NCBI GenBank assembly: GCA_021812925.1
Contig: JAKAMK010000026.1
Span: 1 to 9,542 of the forward strand
Direction: 5' to 3'
Source of the DNA: a bacterium
Lineage (GTDB): Bacteria > Patescibacteria > Paceibacteria > UBA9973 > UBA2103
Length of the DNA stretch: 9,542 nucleotides
Numbering within the stretch: the first letter of the stretch is position 1; the number at the start of each line of letters is the position of its first letter. The position numbers and the translations under genes were made by a program. Below, one piece after another: positions 4,896 to 9,542 of this stretch. Under the pieces are notes generated by a model that did no database searches, was not told where the DNA came from, and saw only the letters and a list, made by a program, of their open reading frames with translations.

Positions 4896-4903
4896 CTATT
4901 CCT

Positions 4904-6730
4904 ATGGCACTCCTCGATTTTTTGAGCAGAAAGCACGCAGACGAGACGCCGGAAATAACGCCGGTCCTGCCGAAGGACATCTACAAGCAGGGCGCCCTCT
5001 CCCTGATCGACACCATCGCGCCCACGGCGCTCCAGATCGGCTCGCGCGAGCTCACCCTCGGCGAGAAGTTCGTGCGTTCGTTCTACACCATCTCGTACCC
5101 GCGCTTCCTCTCGGATAGCTGGTTCGCACCGGTTATTAATCTCGACAAGGTGCTCGACGTCGCCATCTTCATCCACCCGGTCGAGACCGAGCAGGCCCTG
5201 CGCGGCTTCCAGAAGAAGGTCGCCGAGGTACAGAGCCAGATCGCCGAGCGCGAGGCGCGCGGCCTCGTGCGCGATCCGCTCCTCGACACCGCATACCAGG
5301 ACCTTGAGAGCCTCCGCGATAACCTCCAGCAGGCGCAGGAGAAGCTCTTCGACGTCGGCCTCTACCTCTCCCTCTACGGCGACACCCGCGAAGAGATCGA
5401 CAAGACGGAGGGTGACATCCGCGGAATCCTCGACGCGAAGCTCGTGTACACGAAGCCCGCACTCTTCCAGCAGGAGCAGGGGTTCCGCTCGTGCCTCCCC
5501 TTGGGCACCGACGAGCTTCTCGTGAACTCGAAGCTCAACTCCTCGCCCCTGTCGTCGCTCTTCCCGTTCGTGTCGTTCGACCTCACTTCCGACCGCGGCA
5601 TCCTCTACGGCATCAACCGCCACAACTCCTCGCTCATCCTCTTCGACCGCTTCTCCCTCGAGAACTACAACTCGGTGGTCTTCGCGAAGTCGGGCTCCGG
5701 CAAGTCCTACGCGACGAAGCTCGAGATACTCCGCTCCCTCATGTTCGGGACGGACGTCATCGTCATCGACCCGGAGCGCGAGTACGACCAGCTCGCCGAG
5801 GCGACCGGCGGCCGCTCGTTCCACATCTCGCTCTCCTCGGAACACCACATTAACCCGTTCGACCTGCCGCCCGTGAAAGAGGACGAGGACCCGAAGGACA
5901 TCCTCCGGAGCAACATCATCAACCTCGTCGGACTCTTCCGCATCATGCTCGGCGGCCTCACGCCGGAAGAAGACGCCATCATCGACCGCGCCATCTCGGA
6001 GACGTACGCCCTGAAGGACATCACGGGCGACGCGGACTTCACGGGCGCAGAGCCGCCTCTCCTCACCGACTTCGAGCAGGTGCTCTCCGGCATGGACGGG
6101 AGTGAGTCCCTCGTCGAGCGGCTTAGCAAGTACACGCACGGCAGCTGGTCGGGCTTCCTCAACCAACCGACGAACGTCGACCTTAATCAGCAGTTCGCCG
6201 TCTTTTCCGTACGCGACATGGAGGACGAGCTGAAGCCGGTCGCGATGTACATCATCACCCACTTCATCTGGAACGCGGTGCGCCACGAGCTCAAGAAGCG
6301 CCTCCTCATCATCGACGAAGCGTGGTGGATGATGAAAAGCGAGGACACCGCAAGCTTCCTCTACAGCCTCGCGAAGCGCGGCAGGAAGTACTACCTCGGC
6401 GTCGCGACCATCACCCAGGACGTCGAGGACTTCCTGAAGAGCCCCTACGGCCGCCCCATTTTGAATAACTCGTCCCTGCAGCTCCTCATGAAGCAGTCGC
6501 CGACGACCATCGATATCCTGCAGCAGACCTTCAACCTCACGGACGAAGAGAAGTACCTCCTCCTCGAGGCCGGAGTGGGGGAAGGGCTTTTCTTTGCCGG
6601 CATGAAGCACGTCGCCATAAAGATCGTCGCATCCTACACCGAGGACCAGATCATCACCTCGGACCCGTCCCAGCTCATCGCCATCAAGCAGGAGAAGGAG
6701 CGGCTCGCATCGCAGAAGCAGCAAGGGTAG
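4904..6730 (+). CDS. virB4: VirB4-type type IV secretion ATPase
   Basis: A 608-aa cytoplasmic ATPase that powers type IV secretion or pilus assembly. Residues 1-250 hold the rest of the VirB4 N-terminal region (SRELTLGEKFVRSFYTISYPRF at about 47-68, with a charged coiled-coil-like stretch at about 95-150). The RecA-like motor follows: Walker A AKSGSGKS (261-268), VIVIDPEREY (285-294), Walker B LLIIDEAWW (467-475) and the TITQDVEDF glutamine motif (502-510). All catalytic residues are present. The early VirB4 N-terminal domain is supplied by the separate upstream protein. ATG 4904 sits right after the cassette repeat with no ribosome binding site, so its translation may now depend on the inserted element. 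The whole gene keeps the strongly GC-rich codon use of the cluster. Confidence 0.95.
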   Translation: MALLDFLSRKHADETPEITPVLPKDIYKQGALSLIDTIAPTALQIGSRELTLGEKFVRSFYTISYPRFLSDSWFAPVINLDKVLDVAIFIHPVETEQALRGFQKKVAEVQSQIAEREARGLVRDPLLDTAYQDLESLRDNLQQAQEKLFDVGLYLSLYGDTREEIDKTEGDIRGILDAKLVYTKPALFQQEQGFRSCLPLGTDELLVNSKLNSSPLSSLFPFVSFDLTSDRGILYGINRHNSSLILFDRFSLENYNSVVFAKSGSGKSYATKLEILRSLMFGTDVIVIDPEREYDQLAEATGGRSFHISLSSEHHINPFDLPPVKEDEDPKDILRSNIINLVGLFRIMLGGLTPEEDAIIDRAISETYALKDITGDADFTGAEPPLLTDFEQVLSGMDGSESLVERLSKYTHGSWSGFLNQPTNVDLNQQFAVFSVRDMEDELKPVAMYIITHFIWNAVRHELKKRLLIIDEAWWMMKSEDTASFLYSLAKRGRKYYLGVATITQDVEDFLKSPYGRPILNNSSLQLLMKQSPTTIDILQQTFNLTDEEKYLLLEAGVGEGLFFAGMKHVAIKIVASYTEDQIITSDPSQLIAIKQEKERLASQKQQG

Positions 6731-6735
6731 CGGGA

Positions 6736-6758
6736 GCGCGATTCGCGCACGGTATAAT
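6736..6758 (+). promoter_or_regulatory. -10 box TATAAT with upstream hairpin, leaderless promoter
   Basis: TATAAT at 6753-6758 (perfect) is followed by 6 nt and GTG 6765. No -35 is recognisable. A small hairpin, GCGCG-ATT-CGCGC (6736-6748), lies just upstream and could be an operator or a weak terminator after virB4. Confidence 0.6.
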
Positions 6759-6764
6759 TAGTGT

Positions 6765-7646
6765 GTGGCAGAAGGAACGGACCGTCTCTCGAATGCGCCG
6801 CGCCATGCGGCAGCAACGCGGCTCGCCGGTGCGGCACTCGCGAGCGCTACGGGCGTCGAGGAGGCTGCGCTCGCGGCGCGGCTCATGGGTGCCGCGCGGC
6901 GGAAGAGCCGCCGCGCGGGCGCCTCACTCACCGAGCCGCCCGTGATGACCTGGGGGAAAGCGGCACCCATCATCGTCGTCGCGGTCATTTTCGACGCGCT
7001 CCGGTTCATGTGCGACCAGGCATGGTTCTTCGGTCCGGCGCTTGCCGCCCTCTACTGCACGGCGAAGGTGAGCGGCATCCTCTCGACGTACACGTTCGGC
7101 CTCCTCGGCACCGGCACAGCGGCCGCCGCGTGCGTGACCGTCGCGGGCGTAGTCGGTGCCGCCGGCGTAGCGGCAGTTGAAGCTGCAGGTACGGTGCTCG
7201 CGCTCGCCATCGGACTCCTCGGCTGGCTCACGGTCACGCTCTTCCTCGTCCTCACGGATTCTCGTATTTTCAAGACTGACAAGTCGTCTCTCCTCTGGCT
7301 CGTGGGCGGCCTCTTCATTGCCGAGGTGCCGTTCATCAACATGCTGCCCGGACTTACCGGCACTACCATTAAGCTCTTCGCGACGCAGATACGGAAAGAA
7401 AAAGCCGCGCACGCAGACTGGGCACGCGCGAATGCAGCTCGACTCGCCACGGAACGCGCCGAGCGGGAGCGCGAGGCACTGCTCCTACAGCAGCAGATTG
7501 CCGAGCAGGAAGCTGCAGCAGCAGCGGAGGAAGCGGCCGAGGAAGAAGCGGAGGCTGCGCAGCTCGACGCAGATGCCGTTAATGCGTATGACGGAAATCT
7601 GCCCGGCGCCGCGAACGATTTCGGGGAAGGGGCCCTCGCGGCATAG
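6765..7646 (+). CDS. Multi-pass membrane protein with C-terminal coiled coil
   Basis: A 293-aa protein of unrecognised family. Residues 1-60 are Ala/Arg-rich and probably cytoplasmic. Hydrophobic segments lie at about 64-80, 86-101, 112-137, 143-165 and 175-195, interrupted by the short charged loop TDSRIFKTDKSS. Residues about 208-268 are Glu/Ala/Gln-rich and should form a long coiled coil; the end is Gly/Asp-rich. Its place between virB4 and the pilin suggests a secretion-channel subunit, perhaps with a VirB6-like role, but no sequence motif proves this. GTG 6765 is chosen because it lies 7 nt after the end of a perfect TATAAT, the same geometry as the next gene, and because it gives the longest coherent frame. 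Confidence 0.75.
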   Translation: MAEGTDRLSNAPRHAAATRLAGAALASATGVEEAALAARLMGAARRKSRRAGASLTEPPVMTWGKAAPIIVVAVIFDALRFMCDQAWFFGPALAALYCTAKVSGILSTYTFGLLGTGTAAAACVTVAGVVGAAGVAAVEAAGTVLALAIGLLGWLTVTLFLVLTDSRIFKTDKSSLLWLVGGLFIAEVPFINMLPGLTGTTIKLFATQIRKEKAAHADWARANAARLATERAEREREALLLQQQIAEQEAAAAAEEAAEEEAEAAQLDADAVNAYDGNLPGAANDFGEGALAA

Positions 7647-7686
7647 CCATTGTGAAAATCGCCGCAGGTCCCGTGCGGGCACAGGT

Positions 7687-7692
7687 TATACT
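7687..7692 (+). promoter_or_regulatory. -10 box TATACT, leaderless promoter
   Basis: TATACT at 7687-7692 is followed by 6 nt and ATG 7699, exactly as upstream of 6765. No good -35 at 17 nt. A short CCGCA/TGCGG stem (7662-7678) lies before it. Confidence 0.55.
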
Positions 7693-7698
7693 GTAGCC

Positions 7699-8697
7699 AT
7701 GTTCCCGCGCCTTTCGTCCGGTCGCGCGTTCGCCCTCACGAGCCTTGCGCTCCTTCTGCCGCTGTTCGCGGCGGCACAGTCGGTCGGCAGTACCGCGCCC
7801 TTCACGATTTCCGTCTCCCCGCAGAACCTCGCGCCCTATAGCTCGGCGAGCATTTCCGTGCTTTCCACCTCGCTCGACCTCCCGAACGCGACCATGACCG
7901 TCTCCGTGGACGGCGCGAAGACGTACACGGGCAACGTGCAGCCGGTTGCGGTCCCGCTCGGCGGAAGCGGCTCGCGCACGACCGTGAAGGTCACCCTCAC
8001 GACGAACGGCCAGCCGTACACCGCATCGGTCGTGCTCGTGCCCCAGGACGTGGCGCTCGTCGCCGAACCGGTGTCCTCGGCGCCGGCGCTGTACCCGGGG
8101 AAGCCCCTCGTCCCGCTTGAGGGCGCGACGCGGGTCGTCGCCGTCGCGAACCTCCGCACCGCTTCGGGCAAACCTATCGACCCTGCCGCGCTCGCTTACA
8201 CCTGGACGGTCGACGGCACGGTCGAGGGCAACGCCTCCGGCATCGGGAAGGAAGCCATCCTCGTCGCCTCGCCCCTCGAGTACCGCTCGCGCGACATCTC
8301 CGTCTCCGTCTCGAGCCAGGATGGGACGCTCGGCGGCGGCGCAGCGCTCTCGCTCACGCCCCAGGAGCCGACCGTGCGCATCTACGGAGAGGACCCGCTC
8401 CTCGGCATCCTCTTCGACCACGCCTTCACGGGGACCGCCGCGCTCACGGGCTCCGAGGCCTCGCTCTTCGGCGCCGCGTACTCGTTCCCGACCTCGGGCG
8501 GCGCACCGAGCCTCACCTGGTACCTGAACGGCGCCACCGCGCAGACGGGCAGCACGCTCACGCTCCGCCCGACCGGATCGGGGCAGGGCAGCGCGGGCGT
8601 CTCGCTTTCCGCTACCGCAGGCACCTACGCGAACGCGAACGCCTCGCTCACGCTCACCTTCGGCGCGCAGCCGAGCACTAACCTTTTCGGCCTATGA
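7699..8697 (+). CDS. Secreted Ig/PKD-like beta-sandwich protein of the pilus cluster
   Basis: A 332-aa exported protein. It has a Sec signal peptide (basic MFPRLSSGR, hydrophobic core ALTSLALLLPLFAAA, likely cut after about residue 26), then a Ser/Thr/Gly/Ala-rich beta protein. Two stretches have the Trp-in-strand pattern of PKD/Ig-like domains: YTWTVDG (167-173) and LTWYLNG (272-278). Between them is the distinctive VRIYGEDPLLGILFDHAF (226-243). There are no cysteines and no C-terminal anchor. It overlaps the pilin gene by ATGA (8694-8697), so the two are translated together. It is likely an extracytoplasmic scaffold or adhesin of the pilus. Exact family not recognised. ATG 7699 is fixed by the signal peptide and the -10 box 6 nt upstream. 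Confidence 0.8.
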   Translation: MFPRLSSGRAFALTSLALLLPLFAAAQSVGSTAPFTISVSPQNLAPYSSASISVLSTSLDLPNATMTVSVDGAKTYTGNVQPVAVPLGGSGSRTTVKVTLTTNGQPYTASVVLVPQDVALVAEPVSSAPALYPGKPLVPLEGATRVVAVANLRTASGKPIDPAALAYTWTVDGTVEGNASGIGKEAILVASPLEYRSRDISVSVSSQDGTLGGGAALSLTPQEPTVRIYGEDPLLGILFDHAFTGTAALTGSEASLFGAAYSFPTSGGAPSLTWYLNGATAQTGSTLTLRPTGSGQGSAGVSLSATAGTYANANASLTLTFGAQPSTNLFGL

Positions 8698-9452
8698 CCC
8701 GATTCTTCCGCCACCTACCCGGGCTCCTCGTCGCGTTCTTCGTGACCGCCGCGCTCGCTCACGCGCAGGGCGCGAACTTCGTGCCGCTCGCGCCTATCCC
8801 CGGGCTCACAGACTCCGGCACGGCGAGCCAGGTCCTCTCGAGCGGCAGTTTCGCCGCGTTCTTCAATAACCTCTACAAGTTCCTCGTGGGACTCGCCGCA
8901 GCGCTCGCGGTCATCGAGATCGTGATCGGCGGCCTCGAGTGGTCGACCGCGGGGGACAACACGTCGAAGGTGTCGAAAGGGCGCGAGCGCATCACCCAGG
9001 CCGTCCTCGGCCTCGTGCTCGTGCTCTCGCCCGTCCTCGTGTTTTCCATCATCAACCCGACCATCCTCAACCTGAATGTGAATTTCCAAGCGCTCCATAC
9101 GGCGTGGTCCTCGGGCAACGTTCCCATACAGGCCCCCATACCATCCTACGACTCGTCCAGTAATGGAAACGCGTACCAAAATAGTGCGACCTATACCGCC
9201 TGCACCGGTGCGGACTGTTCGGCGGCCGCGAATCAGTGTACGGGACATACGCCCGGGTTTTATACCGCCACGGTACAAGCGGTGTGTATCACGCCAAACA
9301 ACGCTATAGATACGAGCAATCCTCCGAATGTCCCGACGTATTTCTTCGGTCTCATATCGGGCAGTGCGGGAAGCGCGACCTCTTGCCCGGTCAGTACGGA
9401 CAAGCTGTCAATCATGTGCACGTACACGCCAGCGACTAACTTCGCACATTAA
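8694..9452 (+). CDS. VirB2/TrbC-like pilin with extra cysteine-rich C-terminal domain
   Basis: A 252-aa protein. Residues 1-24 are a signal peptide (cut near AHA-QG). Two hydrophobic helices at about 56-80 and 103-123 flank the basic loop STAGDNTSKVSKGRERI, and the second ends VFSIINPTILNLN, a hallmark of the VirB2-like pilins of CPR bacteria. It is the probable subunit of the pilus powered by VirB4. Ordinary VirB2 proteins are about 100-130 aa; here about 125 residues follow the second helix, with six cysteines (170, 175, 182, 198, 231, 242) suitable for disulfides and little similarity to anything I know. From about base 9120 codon use shifts to more A/T-rich codons, suggesting separate ancestry of this part. 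It is translationally coupled to the upstream Ig-like gene. Confidence 0.82.
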   Translation: MTRFFRHLPGLLVAFFVTAALAHAQGANFVPLAPIPGLTDSGTASQVLSSGSFAAFFNNLYKFLVGLAAALAVIEIVIGGLEWSTAGDNTSKVSKGRERITQAVLGLVLVLSPVLVFSIINPTILNLNVNFQALHTAWSSGNVPIQAPIPSYDSSSNGNAYQNSATYTACTGADCSAAANQCTGHTPGFYTATVQAVCITPNNAIDTSNPPNVPTYFFGLISGSAGSATSCPVSTDKLSIMCTYTPATNFAH

Positions 9453-9462
9453 GGCAAGAAAC

Positions 9463-9542
9463 ATGCGTCGCACCCTGATCATCCTTGCCGTCGTCATAGT
9501 CCTCCTCGGAGCTGGAGCGGCGGCGTACTACTTCTTCTTCGC
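9463..9542 (+). CDS. Membrane- or secretion-targeted protein, N-terminal fragment (3' truncated)
   Basis: ATG 9463 opens a frame that runs off the window; 26 complete codons are visible: MRRTLIILAVVIVLLG, then AGAAAYYFFF. Two arginines followed by a hydrophobic helix indicate an N-terminal membrane anchor or uncleaved signal. AAGG at 9451-9454, 8 nt upstream, is a plausible ribosome binding site, one of the few in the window. It starts 10 nt after the pilin stop, so it belongs to the same operon. Function cannot be judged. Confidence 0.65.
   Translation, partial: MRRTLIILAVVIVLLGAGAAAYYFFF

Noticed and set aside
4889..6724. A 611-codon open frame on the minus strand, antisense to virB4
   Set aside because: It mirrors virB4 almost exactly, its composition (Glu/Val/Leu/Arg-rich, no motif) is what GC-rich codons yield in antisense, and virB4 has intact Walker motifs.
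4904..6730. Walker A of VirB4 begins with Ala instead of Gly as evidence of an inactive ATPase
   Set aside because: The essential SGSGKS core, Walker B DE and the Gln motif are all intact, and this variation is tolerated in the family.
7500..7566. GCA/GAG-rich run as a microsatellite
   Set aside because: It codes for the Ala/Glu-rich coiled coil and is too irregular to be a slippage tract of interest.

Overview
The window looks like a chromosomal segment of a high-GC member of the Candidate Phyla Radiation (Patescibacteria/Parcubacteria-type). This rests on the gene set and its order, not on a marker-gene tree. A CPR-type type IV secretion/pilus cluster (PrgI, a separate TraC/VirB4 N-terminal protein, VirB4 ATPase, a large membrane protein, a secreted Ig-like protein and a VirB2-like pilin) sits next to bL28, a small site-2 protease, a DUF3467 protein and a stand-alone ComEC-type beta-lactamase-fold protein. 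A 23S-IVS-type four-helix-bundle gene is also present. TGA is used as an ordinary stop, so the genetic code looks standard. Shine-Dalgarno sequences are scarce.

Layout. 1-345: end of a Bud32/RIO-like kinase. 405-629: small unknown protein, behind a textbook promoter (TTGACA-17-TATTAT) whose -35 overlaps the kinase stop codon. 633-724: two terminator hairpins, the second oriented for a minus-strand gene. 747-980 (-) and 952-1212 (+): two small unknown genes whose start regions overlap head to head. 1228-1263: a canonical intrinsic terminator. 1293-1994: membrane-anchored ComEC-C-like protein with all metal-binding motifs eroded. 1987-2027: shared bidirectional terminator. 2039-2281 (-): rpmB (bL28). 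2284-2320: overlapping divergent promoters. 2321-2962: site-2 protease. 2967-3218: DUF3467 protein. 3219-3420: a 202-bp gap rich in inverted repeats, ending in the PrgI promoter. 3421-9542: secretion/pilus cluster, running off the right end.

Within the cluster, PrgI, the TraC-like protein and VirB4 would form the membrane and energising core. The VirB2-like pilin is the likely polymer subunit. The Ig-like secreted protein is translationally coupled to the pilin (ATGA overlap). Such machines in CPR bacteria are thought to serve pili, DNA uptake or attachment to hosts, which is an inference here.

The most notable structure is a roughly 405-bp cassette (4487-4891) placed between the TraC-like gene and virB4. 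It holds a four-helix-bundle protein gene bounded by 25-bp imperfect inverted repeats built of 7-nt units (consensus CTARNGC). Both the upstream gene's stop codon and the cassette gene's own stop codon lie inside the repeats. This resembles the stem-forming ends of 23S rRNA intervening sequences, but in a protein operon. A second theme is a recurring -10 box placed only 6-9 nt before the start codon at six genes, which predicts leaderless or near-leaderless mRNAs.
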